From contig JABSRQ010000037.1 of assembly GCA_013215055.1 (NCBI GenBank), positions 1 through 44,178 on the forward strand: DNA of 44,178 nucleotides. Direction: 5' to 3'. The notes under the pieces are model-generated. The model saw nothing but the letters and a program-made list of their open reading frames with translations. It did no database searches and was not told the DNA's origin. The stretch comes from Pseudomonadales bacterium. GTDB taxonomy: Bacteria > Pseudomonadota > Gammaproteobacteria > Pseudomonadales > DT-91. Every line of letters starts with the position of its first letter. Positions within the stretch are counted from its first letter, which is position 1. Positions 1 through 8,781 of this stretch are shown here, piece by piece. The translations under genes were made by a program, and so were the position numbers.

Positions 1-1152
1 GGCCAGGGTAATTACCGTGGAACCTCCTTCGAGGCCGCTGGCACTGCCCGGCGTCGCGGTGGGTGCGGTGTCCTGATTGTAGTGCACCGTGGCCTGAACA
101 TAATCGACCTGTATGTCGGCAGGGTCATTGATTTGGCTAGAGTAGTTATGTTCTATCTCAACCTGAAAGTCAGTAGATGTCAGGGCATTGGCATCCAGGC
201 CCGACAGATCAAGGCCCCAGAAATCGGTGTTACTGCCCACGGTCTTGGTGATCTCACCCGTGCCCACCTTGTAGCCGAAATCCATGTTCTTCCAGTTTGA
301 CCAGTTAGTGCCGTCGAAGGATATACGGATGTTGACATCCAGGTTTTCATTGGAAAGTTCGGTCTGCATGGTAATTTGAATACCGGAGATCAGCGCCTCG
401 CTAGCCGCTGAAAAATCGTGATTGAAGCCGGAATAAATGACATGGGCACCTTCATTACCATCGGTGCGAGAACCATCATCGGAATAGGCATTTGCAGCAT
501 CATCCCAGCCGCCGTTATTGGTGCTGGGCATAGCAGAGGTAGAATAGGTCGCCAGGGTAGAGCTATAGTCTTGTAGCAGTGTGGTATTCACCGGTGCTGT
601 TATTAGGCCATCAACTAACTCATCCTGAGATTGACTATCGGCAACTTCCAAAAGCCAGTCGCCCCCTTTACCGGTCAAATCATCAGAGGCAAAAACATCC
701 GCGTGAGCCGCCTCGGCCAAAGTATCCAGTAAAAGTTGGCCTTTCTCCCCCAGGCCAACTTCACAACCCAGTAAATATATATTGGCTTCATCATCCAGGG
801 CTTCACCCAACTGACTCCACAGATCCGCGTGTTCAAGCACCGATTGTGTATCAATGCTTTCATTACCTAATTGAAACTGCCCATCATCACCATGGGAGAA
901 AATGCTCAGGCTATCGATTTGCTGATCATGATCTGCAGCCCACTGGGTCACTTCGGCGATGATTTGTGCGGCGCTGTCAGTTTCGCTATTAAAAACGATA
1001 TAGCGATCTACATTCTGGGCTGCTTCTTCCAGTAAAGCCTGATCTGCCAGCGCATCATCAACCAGCACGATATCGACAGTAGCCGAATACAGTATGCGGG
1101 ATTCCAGAATTTCTATGACGGGGCGTTGGTATAAGGTGTTTTTTTTGCTCAT
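1..1152 (-). CDS. N-terminal part of giant LEPR-XLL / DUF4347 repeat protein (3' end outside window)
   Basis: An open frame runs from an ATG at 1152 to the window edge (384 codons, no stop), so only the N-terminus is visible. Residues 14-24 read IEILESRILYS, close to the LEPR-XLL motif that begins many very large repeat proteins. Residues about 27-165 match DUF4347, with SHGDDG (His87) and LLGCEVG (Cys130). A beta-rich segment follows, and the last visible residues (TPGSASGLEGGS) look like the start of a cadherin-like repeat. Proteins of this type are usually surface or secreted adhesins. There is no classical signal peptide, so a dedicated export route is expected. It lies directly downstream of the adaptor/M50/adaptor genes on the same strand, after a 277-bp gap that may hold its own promoter. 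Domain naming is fairly sure; the adhesin role is inferred. Confidence 0.85.
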   Translation of the reverse strand, partial: MSKKNTLYQRPVIEILESRILYSATVDIVLVDDALADQALLEEAAQNVDRYIVFNSETDSAAQIIAEVTQWAADHDQQIDSLSIFSHGDDGQFQLGNESIDTQSVLEHADLWSQLGEALDDEANIYLLGCEVGLGEKGQLLLDTLAEAAHADVFASDDLTGKGGDWLLEVADSQSQDELVDGLITAPVNTTLLQDYSSTLATYSTSAMPSTNNGGWDDAANAYSDDGSRTDGNEGAHVIYSGFNHDFSAASEALISGIQITMQTELSNENLDVNIRISFDGTNWSNWKNMDFGYKVGTGEITKTVGSNTDFWGLDLSGLDANALTSTDFQVEIEHNYSSQINDPADIQVDYVQATVHYNQDTAPTATPGSASGLEGGSTVITLA

Positions 1153-1429
1153 TACATAATAAACCGGCAACTATTGTGAGGTTAAATAGACCTTGGCATC
1201 AGTTTGTTAAAATTTTCCAAATTCAACATCCCTTATCACCACTGCGGTTCTTCATCTAAGTATAGTGAATCACTGCTGGATTCAAATTTTCTGTTGCAGT
1301 CGCACCCCGTTCAATGAATGACTGGATAACAAGGAAAATGCATTCAATTATTGAAAATTAAGAAGCAAACGAACTATCAAATAGTGGCAACAGATAATTA
1401 AGTTTTATCGCTACTAAGCTTTTCCTATT

Positions 1430-2266
1430 TTATGGAGAGAACTTTATTGAACACTTCAATCCACTTGCCAGCTTGGCCTCGCTATTATCAAGTTTCAGCT
1501 GCACCGCAAAAGTACCGCTGGCGATATCTACACCACTATCAACAATGACAACTGTAGCCACATAAACCTTTGCATCCATGGGCGCCTCGGCGCGAATGGC
1601 TCCATGCATGCCTTTTTCAATTTTTCCAAAGAAGGTCAATGGCAATAACACCTGCACGCGCAAAGGGTTCATCTGCGCCAGTGATAAAACTGGCTCGTCT
1701 TCGATATATTCCCCCACCGATTTATGAATATCCATCACCACTGCATCAATGGGGCTTTTTACGCTACGCCTTTTCAGACGTTGTTGGGAAACCTTTAACT
1801 CCAGCTTGGCCAGACGTTGATTATTTTTTGCCGTCTGTAAACGCTGCTCGGTAACCAGTACCTCCGTTTTCGCCTCATCATAAGATGAAAAGGGGATAGA
1901 GTTTTTATGATAAAGTTTTTCCAGTCGCTTCGACATTCTCTGCGTAAACGCCAATGTAGCAGTAAGGCCTTTGATCTCATCTTGCATCGCCGCTTTTGCT
2001 GCACGCAGATTGACGTTGGCTTTTTCCAATCCAGAGTCTAACTGCGCCAATAATTGCCCTTTTTTAATGACTTGGCTTTGTTCAACATTTATCGCATCGA
2101 GTATGCCATTGCCAGGAAAGCTGATCTCTACGCTTTTCCAGGGTTCGATAAAGCAACCAAACTCCTGTGTAACGGCAATGCTTGAATCAGTTGCGAATAA
2201 ACAAAAAATGATTAGTAGCTGTTTGTAGCTATTTACGTACAAAAATCTAACTTCCTTTATCATCAT
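1430..2266 (-). CDS. Periplasmic adaptor (HlyD/RND membrane-fusion protein family)
   Basis: This 278-aa protein has a hydrophobic N-terminal stretch (KQLLIIFCLFATDSSIA) that looks like a signal peptide or anchor. A split lipoyl (biotinyl-like) domain follows, with a first half near GNGILDAINVEQSQVIKKGQLLAQLD. Next come a long helical hairpin (about 75-150), the second lipoyl half (SPIDAVVMDIHKSVGEYI) and a beta-barrel. This is the standard layout of membrane-fusion proteins, though it is shorter than most. It is the last of three genes in a row, 56 bp after the M50-HlyD gene, and precedes the giant DUF4347 gene. ATG codons stand at 2266 and 2263; a TTG a few codons inside, after AAGGAAG, is another possible start. 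No inner-membrane pump is adjacent, so the adaptor probably works with the two HlyD-containing proteins upstream (inference). Confidence 0.85.
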   Translation of the reverse strand: MMIKEVRFLYVNSYKQLLIIFCLFATDSSIAVTQEFGCFIEPWKSVEISFPGNGILDAINVEQSQVIKKGQLLAQLDSGLEKANVNLRAAKAAMQDEIKGLTATLAFTQRMSKRLEKLYHKNSIPFSSYDEAKTEVLVTEQRLQTAKNNQRLAKLELKVSQQRLKRRSVKSPIDAVVMDIHKSVGEYIEDEPVLSLAQMNPLRVQVLLPLTFFGKIEKGMHGAIRAEAPMDAKVYVATVVIVDSGVDIASGTFAVQLKLDNSEAKLASGLKCSIKFSP

Positions 2267-2322
2267 GTTTGGACCTAATTAGGGCTTTGTATGCACGGCC
2301 TAAAATCGTCAATGTGTCATTT

Positions 2323-4467
2323 TTAAATCGTAAAGCTACGCATAAATAACTGCCTTATACCTCGGTAAAGTTGCATAGCCAACGGTTCATTTCCCAGATT
2401 AAATTGAACCCAGGCTCTGGCTCCCAGCCAGCTTTCCATCTCTTGTGCCGGCAGGCTTATTTCTACCTGAAACCATGGCTCCAGTGCCTGACTTCCGGTT
2501 TCATCTGCGCCATCTATGGCAATGTCTCCACCGTAGCGTGTACCCAACAACGGGCTTGGCAGTTGATGACTTGCTGCCGGTAGACGCCTCTGTATCTGCG
2601 CATCAAAAGTTCTGCCCGGCCAACTACTCACCCTGACTTTTACCGATTGGGTATTGTCCATGACTAAGCCAATGTCATCCTGACTTACCATGGCCCTGAT
2701 CAAAATCTTTTTTGAATCCAGCACATAGGCAATGACATCACCTTGATGAACATATTTACCCTGCCAATTTTTAACCTCAGCGGCTAAATAAAAACTGCCG
2801 GCAATAGCCGTGTGTACCTGCAGTTTAGTCAACATTTGCTTTTTACGCGTCAATTCGGCTTCTGCCGTTTTAATCTGCTCCTGCAGCAATGCAGCTTCTG
2901 CGCGGCTTTCTACTCTTGCAGCACCGTGCTCAGCCCTAAGTTCTGCAATTTTCGCTGCAGCCACAAGAATGTCTGCATCCAATATTGAATCTTTTAGCTG
3001 AAACAGGGCTTGTTGATCAAAAACTAGCTGCCTTTCAGCAACCATTAACTCATCAATAAAACCATTGGCTGGTGCTCTGATTTCTCCTTGTTCACTTTGC
3101 CAAACCAGCGCAGGAACCGTTCTTTTCACCGGCAGAGGTACGGCGGTTAGTAGCAAAATAAAAAATATGAAGATTGAAACGCTACAGATAAGCGCGCGTT
3201 TTCGTTGCTGGCCCAAAGACTGTGAGTCAAACAGGTAGTTAAGCAATTGCCATGCAGGTTTAATCAGCTGCACGTTCAGTAGCCATAACATCACCATCAG
3301 CCCTAATAAAAGATAATACTGGGCAGCCACATAGGTAATGCTGCAATATAAAACGATGCGATAAATCGGTGTAGCAAAACCATAAAGGGCCAACCAACAG
3401 CGCTCTCCAGTTGTTGCAATGAAATGTTCCTGAGTTTCTCCAAACAGATAATGTTTACATAAATAACGCCAATATAATGTTGAACGGCTACTTAGATTGG
3501 GCATCTCCAGCCAATCCGATAAAAAGTAATAACCGTCGAAGCGCATCAATGGATTACCATTAAAAAACAGTGTAGCTACCGTACAAACCACCATGGTGTT
3601 ATAGGCAAACTGGCTTACCAGACCCGTCTCAATATTTAACCATAGGAATAATGCCAGCGAACCAATAAGCAATTCAATCATAATGCCCATTGCCGCGACT
3701 AACATACGTTGATGTTTATGAATAAAGGCGGTGCTTGCCGATGCATCTACATAGGGCAAAGGAATACCAAACATAAAAACGATGCCGGTTTCATGCACTG
3801 CACCTCCATACAATTTGGTGGCATAGGCGTGTCCAGCTTCATGCAATATTTTTGTCACAGGGTAGACCAGCCATAACCAAAATATATTACCGGGCCTTAA
3901 CACGCGGTCTACAACATTTTCGCTAATGGCTTGCCAATGTATAAATGCCAGCACCATGGCGGATAAAACAATGAACAGCCACACAGCGAAAACGACTCGG
4001 CTAAAGAGGGGGCTTATCAGATGCTCCGTTGCATTGAGAAAGCGATTAGGGTCCCAAAGCGGAAAGCGCATCGACATCGGGTTTTTTAATTTTTTCCACC
4101 ATGCTCCGCCATAATCGGCAGAAGTCGAAGCCGGCATATTCGCAGGTGCTTGCTGAGCACATTGTAATAAGCCGGCTGTCAGGAATTGATTTACCACTGC
4201 CAGTAAATCTACCGCCGATAGTTCGGCGGCGACCTCTGTTTGTTGACTCAGCTGTAAAACTTGCGCCAGGGTATTATGTCCATTACACAGCGTCAGTACC
4301 TGCCAGGCACTGGGGTTAATTCTGTGTAAACGTTCACTGCCACGGCGCTGCACAACATACCAGTGTTCATCACGGTAATAACGTCGATTCATGGTGATAC
4401 TGGGTGACAGCTTAGGTGTTAAATGCTGAGCTTGTTCCCACGCTGTTTGTAACAATCTGTTCGGCAT
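2323..4467 (-). CDS. PqqD-like / M50 zinc metalloprotease / HlyD fusion membrane protein
   Basis: This 714-aa protein has three parts. Residues about 25-105 resemble a PqqD peptide-binding domain (RRYYRDEHWYVVQ, INPSAWQVLTLCNG). Residues about 155-445 form a multi-pass site-2-protease-like domain with the zinc motif HEAGH (209-213) and the third-ligand motif NPLMRFDGYY (Asp311). After the last membrane segment (about 427-445), a periplasmic HlyD-type lipoyl/coiled-coil region begins at GEIRAPANGF. M50 proteins with a PqqD-like N-terminus are usually annotated as putative peptide zinc metalloproteases, and the HlyD tail suggests a link to export. The start at 4467 was chosen because it lies 2 bp after the upstream stop, implying translational coupling; the frame is open 20 codons further up. 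Both zinc motifs are intact, so activity is plausible. The substrate is unknown; the giant protein downstream is the obvious candidate. Confidence 0.88.
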   Translation of the reverse strand: MPNRLLQTAWEQAQHLTPKLSPSITMNRRYYRDEHWYVVQRRGSERLHRINPSAWQVLTLCNGHNTLAQVLQLSQQTEVAAELSAVDLLAVVNQFLTAGLLQCAQQAPANMPASTSADYGGAWWKKLKNPMSMRFPLWDPNRFLNATEHLISPLFSRVVFAVWLFIVLSAMVLAFIHWQAISENVVDRVLRPGNIFWLWLVYPVTKILHEAGHAYATKLYGGAVHETGIVFMFGIPLPYVDASASTAFIHKHQRMLVAAMGIMIELLIGSLALFLWLNIETGLVSQFAYNTMVVCTVATLFFNGNPLMRFDGYYFLSDWLEMPNLSSRSTLYWRYLCKHYLFGETQEHFIATTGERCWLALYGFATPIYRIVLYCSITYVAAQYYLLLGLMVMLWLLNVQLIKPAWQLLNYLFDSQSLGQQRKRALICSVSIFIFFILLLTAVPLPVKRTVPALVWQSEQGEIRAPANGFIDELMVAERQLVFDQQALFQLKDSILDADILVAAAKIAELRAEHGAARVESRAEAALLQEQIKTAEAELTRKKQMLTKLQVHTAIAGSFYLAAEVKNWQGKYVHQGDVIAYVLDSKKILIRAMVSQDDIGLVMDNTQSVKVRVSSWPGRTFDAQIQRRLPAASHQLPSPLLGTRYGGDIAIDGADETGSQALEPWFQVEISLPAQEMESWLGARAWVQFNLGNEPLAMQLYRGIRQLFMRSFTI

Positions 4468-4469
4468 TG

Positions 4470-6194
4470 TTATAGTCGCCAAAACCACAGTTCGATACGC
4501 CGAAACAGACCGTGTAAAGCTATCCACATCAGCGAACGTTTTTCGATATCGATTTTGGCGACCCCGGTCATGCCCGGTGTTAAAGCCTGGGGAATGACAT
4601 CAAGTTGCGCCTCAACGATAAAAAAGCTTTTACTGTTTTCCATGGCCACCACCGGTGTAATTTTTTTTATCTGAAAATGCAGCGGTTTTTTAGGCAGACC
4701 AACCAGCAGTACACGCCCGCGTTGCTGTAGTTTTATTTCAACAATTTCAGACTCATTCACCGCAATTTTTAAGTGGTAATCATCGATACTGGCTACTTCA
4801 AACAGCACATCCCCACGATTTACTGGTGATCCTAATGACTGACTTAAATCCCCCGTTAATAACAATCCTGCAAAAGGGGCTCTCAGGCTTAATCGCTGTA
4901 GCTGGTTTTCAATTAAATCCAGCTGTGCTCTGGCCTGTGCCAATTGTGCTAGGGAAATGCTGATTTTTACCCTGTCATGTTGGCCCAGAGCGTTATTATA
5001 GGTTTTTTGAATCTGCGCAATGTTGCTAATCTTTTTTTTCTGTTCCAATTTAAGGTCTTCACCGGCAAGTGTGGCTAACAGTTGATTGGCTTCAATAAGA
5101 TCACCGGGTCTGGCATGAGAACTTGCAATAAAACCATCCTGTGATGCGGTGACCAATTGTTTTTTAGCACTGACCAATGTTGCATCGGCAACCACTTGAT
5201 ATTCTCCATCAAAAAATATTCCGGCCAGCAGCAGGGTAATAAATGTCACCGCAAAAACTCTAATGCCACGCTCACGGCTGCCTTGACGAATCTTATGCGC
5301 CAGCGTGCTCGCGCTCTTGTTCTTTAATGCCAAGATGGGTCCCGCCATCAAGATCACTTGCTCACAAAAACGCAGCGCTGCCTCTTCAAAGTTATCACCG
5401 TCCAGGCCTTCGAGTGTCACTGCCCCGACAACGTCTTGGTTATGTATCATAGGGATAGTGCAAACCGAATTGATCTGATGTTCCTGCATCAGTTGCTGAT
5501 GGGCAAAGCTGATCTGTCCCGTAGCTTCATGTGTGGGTGTTATCAATAGTGTGGCACTTTGATCCATGGCCTCATCCATGGCTTCCTGTAAGGGTTTAAC
5601 CAATCCAGAAAGCTCAGCAACGCCGGTACAATCTGATATGGCAACAATTTTACAATGTGAGTTTTTCACCAGACCGAGGCTGACACGTAAACAACTTCGG
5701 CGTTCGCGCATGGAATCAACCAGAGCCTGAGCGGTTTGCTGCAGGTCTTCATGTTTTAATACGGTGGCGATTGACTCTACAAACCCTAATAAGCGGCTGT
5801 CTTGCTGACGATAATTTTTTCGCTCCTGGGCGAGTTTGGCAAACCACTCACAGCCCCAGCCCAGCAATTGACAAACCCGTGAACGCAACTCTTTGCTGCT
5901 ACCTTCTATGAGAAGAGTAATGGCACCAAAACAATGTCCACCCACTAAAATCGGACACATGATGACGGAACTATCCGGCATGTCACCGTCCTGGCTTATG
6001 GCTGCCTGTTTATTAGATTCAAGCAAAATATTCGCTAACTGAACCAGTTCTGATGATACTGCTTGATGATGCGGCCAACTCGCCATCAATTCAAATGGCC
6101 CGACATCAGGCGTACCCAGCAGCACCACAGCGCTCTTGGTGCCCTTGATAAACTGGCAATTCATATCTAGCCAACTTTGTGCCGTCGGATCCAT
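4470..6194 (-). CDS. GAF-GAF-HlyD inner-membrane adaptor protein
   Basis: The product is 574 aa from the chosen start. Two GAF-like sensory domains (about 10-120 and 150-290) lie on the cytoplasmic side. A single membrane helix (GIRVFAVTFITLLLAGIFF) follows, then a periplasmic HlyD portion with a lipoyl motif (TASQDGFIASSHARPGDLI), a coiled coil, the second lipoyl half (LRAPFAGLLLTGDL) and a beta-barrel. The ATG at 6194 is preferred over the one at 6227 because AAGGG lies 7 bases upstream of it. The gene is first in a tight operon: its stop is 2 bp from the M50-HlyD start. Fusing cytoplasmic sensory domains to an export adaptor is unusual and suggests that ligand binding or protein contacts inside the cell gate the system (inference). 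The GAF ligand cannot be told from the sequence. Confidence 0.87.
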   Translation of the reverse strand: MDPTAQSWLDMNCQFIKGTKSAVVLLGTPDVGPFELMASWPHHQAVSSELVQLANILLESNKQAAISQDGDMPDSSVIMCPILVGGHCFGAITLLIEGSSKELRSRVCQLLGWGCEWFAKLAQERKNYRQQDSRLLGFVESIATVLKHEDLQQTAQALVDSMRERRSCLRVSLGLVKNSHCKIVAISDCTGVAELSGLVKPLQEAMDEAMDQSATLLITPTHEATGQISFAHQQLMQEHQINSVCTIPMIHNQDVVGAVTLEGLDGDNFEEAALRFCEQVILMAGPILALKNKSASTLAHKIRQGSRERGIRVFAVTFITLLLAGIFFDGEYQVVADATLVSAKKQLVTASQDGFIASSHARPGDLIEANQLLATLAGEDLKLEQKKKISNIAQIQKTYNNALGQHDRVKISISLAQLAQARAQLDLIENQLQRLSLRAPFAGLLLTGDLSQSLGSPVNRGDVLFEVASIDDYHLKIAVNESEIVEIKLQQRGRVLLVGLPKKPLHFQIKKITPVVAMENSKSFFIVEAQLDVIPQALTPGMTGVAKIDIEKRSLMWIALHGLFRRIELWFWRL

Positions 6195-6829
6195 AATGAC
6201 CCTTAGAATCAATGATTTGGATTTCATTTACGACAAAGCGAGACAGCTCATATTTCGCAATAATGCTTAATTACCTCAAATAGATAGCCACAATTCAGCA
6301 GACATATATGTTCGCTATCTTTTCATTAGTTTAGTAAAGAAAGGGGATAAGTGGTATTAAACCCCGCTAGGTTCATCTTTGGCGTATGTTTCATACGTAG
6401 CACTTTACGTCTAATAGCAAACTTAGACCCTGGATTACCAAAACACAGCAAAAATCACCTCGCCCAAACCTCTTCCGTAGCTACCATCTGAGTTGGGCTA
6501 AGCGCTTAAAGGGCCGTATATACTTATGTGGTAGTTGAAACATTGCTGGGCTTGGAGCAAGACCCTTGTAGTTGGCTGGCCTTGCTGGAATCTGCTGCTC
6601 TGAGTGTAAATTTGGGGCAGGCGGTGAATAAAACGATAGCAGCCAATATACAAGGCCTGCAATTCCAATATGTCAGTGAGGACCTGGAAGTGACAGCGTG
6701 TTTACAGGCTTTTGTGCTGGAGGCTCTTATGCCCTGAAGCGAAATTAGCGCATAGATTATTTAATATTTAACACGACTTATAATAAGCTGATCATGCTCA
6801 TTCAGAGGTAATTTTTAGCTGGCAGTTTC
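6195..6829. other. Intergenic region with no convincing gene
   Basis: The stretch should hold the promoter of the minus-strand GAF-HlyD operon (AT-rich around 6230-6350) and the 3' region of the ethylene-receptor-like gene. A 69-codon GTG-initiated plus-strand frame exists at 6528-6737, but it has no ribosome binding site and no recognisable similarity. I see no clear terminator or repeat. Confidence 0.5.
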
Positions 6830-7324
6830 CTAGTCAGATTTTAGTGCCGCATCCCTAGCCTTGGTTAATTCAGTATTCAGTTGCATAATTTCGTTTTCAA
6901 CATCAATACGACGTTGTATTTCATACTGCAATTCACGGTTTTTTTCCTCCAATATTGTTGGGCTGGGAATCAGCAGGCATAGGGGTAAGACTTTCCAAAT
7001 CAGAATGCCAGCAGCGACTGAGCTGACAGCAACAACTATTTTAATCATCGCTAAGTGCCCATACATGGGCTCCCATATCACAATGGCTGCAAACAAATGC
7101 GACAAGCCACAAGCCAGAAAAATGCCACAACCGGCTAAAATGAAAAACCCCGGATAAGGCAAATCTTTACGTTTCCTCACAAAGGAGATAACGGCGGCGG
7201 CAAATGAAAAATAGGCCAGTGTTGTTAGCATATCGCTAATGGCTGTAGTCCACAGGATTTCGGGTGTCCACAGATAACACATCCCATGAGGCATGTATTG
7301 GCTGTAATCAAGAAATGAGCTCAT
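6830..7324 (-). CDS. Ethylene-receptor-like membrane sensor domain protein, kinase part absent
   Basis: This 164-aa protein has three membrane helices (about 32-49, 58-80, 92-118) followed by a coiled coil. The membrane part resembles the plant ETR1 ethylene-binding domain: ISDMLTTLAYFS matches ISDFFIAIAYFS (Asp31 and Tyr38 here, Asp25 and Tyr32 in ETR1). LACGLSHL matches VLCGATHL, giving Cys72 and His76, the equivalents of the copper ligands Cys65 and His69. The C-terminus (about 126-164, ending ARDAALKSD) is the linker helix that normally leads into a HisKA domain, but a stop codon follows and no kinase sequence is seen in the next 90 bp. It is therefore a stand-alone sensor or a truncated kinase. 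An HD-GYP regulator and a hybrid kinase lie upstream on the same strand. Copper and ethylene binding are inferred from the motif only. Confidence 0.8.
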   Translation of the reverse strand: MSSFLDYSQYMPHGMCYLWTPEILWTTAISDMLTTLAYFSFAAAVISFVRKRKDLPYPGFFILAGCGIFLACGLSHLFAAIVIWEPMYGHLAMIKIVVAVSSVAAGILIWKVLPLCLLIPSPTILEEKNRELQYEIQRRIDVENEIMQLNTELTKARDAALKSD

Positions 7325-7549
7325 AGGTTATCCCAATGTTCTAAATAGATTTTGTTATTCGGCAAGGGTATTGGCTGAATCTATAATTCAGCCGAATAGA
7401 GCAATAGAGCAAGTATAGTTGATGTGGCAGCAGTGTGAGTTTGGCTAGCCGATGCCTGCAAATAGGATGGAAATAGTCTCTTCCTGCTACTGAGGCCTTA
7501 TGGCCAGGGCTATGGTCAGCCCTGGAACTTCAGCTAAAAAAGTACGTCG

Positions 7550-8683
7550 TTATACTGGGGGGGAAGCACCTGGCGCTGTAGGGGCGGGCTTGGCTATCAT
7601 CTGCTGCAAAAGAAGAGTCTCCAGCGTTTCTTTGTTATCACAATAGCGGGTGGATATTTCGCTGATATCATCAAGGTTTTCGTTAAAAAACTGCACCAAT
7701 TTGGGCTCAAAGTGTTTACCCGATTGTTCATTAATATACTCCACCGCTTTTGCAATGGGCCAGGGCTCTTTATAGGGGCGGGCGGATGTTAATGCATCGT
7801 AGACATCGGCAATAGCGGAGATTCTACCTTCTATGGGGATAGCCTCGCCTTTTAGTGAGTGGGGGTAACCTGATCCATCCCATTTCTCATGGTGAGTCCA
7901 GGCTATTGAGCAGCCCAGTTTAATGACGTCAATATCACTGGTGGCAAGAATTTGTCCACCGATCTCTGCATGACGTTGCATAATCTTCCATTCATCGGCA
8001 TTGAATTTTCCAGGTTTCAGTAAAATGGCATCGGGTATGCCTATTTTGCCAATATCATGCATAGGGCTGGCATGCAAAATCAGATCCGCTTGCTGCTCAC
8101 CCAAGCCCGCGGCCAATGCCAATACGCGACTAATTTTGCTCATGCGTATAACATGCAGGCCTGTTTCATTATCGCGGAACTCAACGGCTTTACCGAGAAA
8201 ATGGGTAATTTGTAATTGTGTATCGTGAATTTTTTGGGTTCGTTCTTGTACCCGTTTTTCCAATAACTGATTATCTGCTTTAATGACCATATGCAGCACT
8301 TCTGTGTTTAGCATATTGTGAATGCGGTGCAGCACCTCTATTGCATCAAAGGGTTTGGTGACAAAATCAGTAGCGCCCATAGACAGGGCTTTACGGCAGG
8401 TTTCTTTGTTGTTTTCGGCGGTTAATACCAAAATGGGAACATGCTTATAATCTTTCATCTTTCGCAATGACTTCATCACCTCGAAGCCGTCCATTTGTGG
8501 CATGACGATATCCAAAAGTATCAGGTTAAAGTGTTGCGCCTGAATCATTTCGTCAACCCATAAGGGATTGTTTATGGCTAGGGTGTGCCTATAACCCGCG
8601 TTTTCTAATATCGTCTCGAGTAATTGGGTATTTTCTTCTTGATCGTCAACAATCAAAATGGAGCAATCTTTGACTCTGGGCAT
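7550..8683 (-). CDS. Response regulator with HD-GYP domain (c-di-GMP phosphodiesterase type)
   Basis: This protein of about 377 aa has an N-terminal receiver domain (ILIVDDQEENTQLL; phospho-acceptor Asp in LILLDIVMPQMDG; conserved Lys in FVTKPF). A helical linker leads to a complete HD-GYP domain with HDIGKIGIPD, the later HAEIG, HHEKWDGSGYP and ISAIADVYDALTS. HD-GYP proteins hydrolyse cyclic di-GMP in the cytoplasm, and the key metal-binding residues look intact. The ATG at 8683 is preferred because AAGAGGT lies about 5 bases upstream; an ATG nine codons earlier (8710) has no such site. It lies 98 bp downstream of the large hybrid histidine kinase on the same strand, so it is a likely output partner of that kinase (inference). 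The C-terminus is proline/alanine-rich and without known function. Confidence 0.92.
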   Translation of the reverse strand: MPRVKDCSILIVDDQEENTQLLETILENAGYRHTLAINNPLWVDEMIQAQHFNLILLDIVMPQMDGFEVMKSLRKMKDYKHVPILVLTAENNKETCRKALSMGATDFVTKPFDAIEVLHRIHNMLNTEVLHMVIKADNQLLEKRVQERTQKIHDTQLQITHFLGKAVEFRDNETGLHVIRMSKISRVLALAAGLGEQQADLILHASPMHDIGKIGIPDAILLKPGKFNADEWKIMQRHAEIGGQILATSDIDVIKLGCSIAWTHHEKWDGSGYPHSLKGEAIPIEGRISAIADVYDALTSARPYKEPWPIAKAVEYINEQSGKHFEPKLVQFFNENLDDISEISTRYCDNKETLETLLLQQMIAKPAPTAPGASPPV

Positions 8684-8781
8684 ACGCACCTCTTGAAAGC
8701 TTCTATCCACAGTATAGATAGCATGATGAGTGTCGCCAATAGTTGTCGTTAAGAACCTAATCTGGCTAACAGCCAGCTAGC

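Noticed and set aside
6528..6737. 69-codon plus-strand GTG frame
   Set aside because: No ribosome binding site, no recognisable similarity, and isolated among minus-strand genes.
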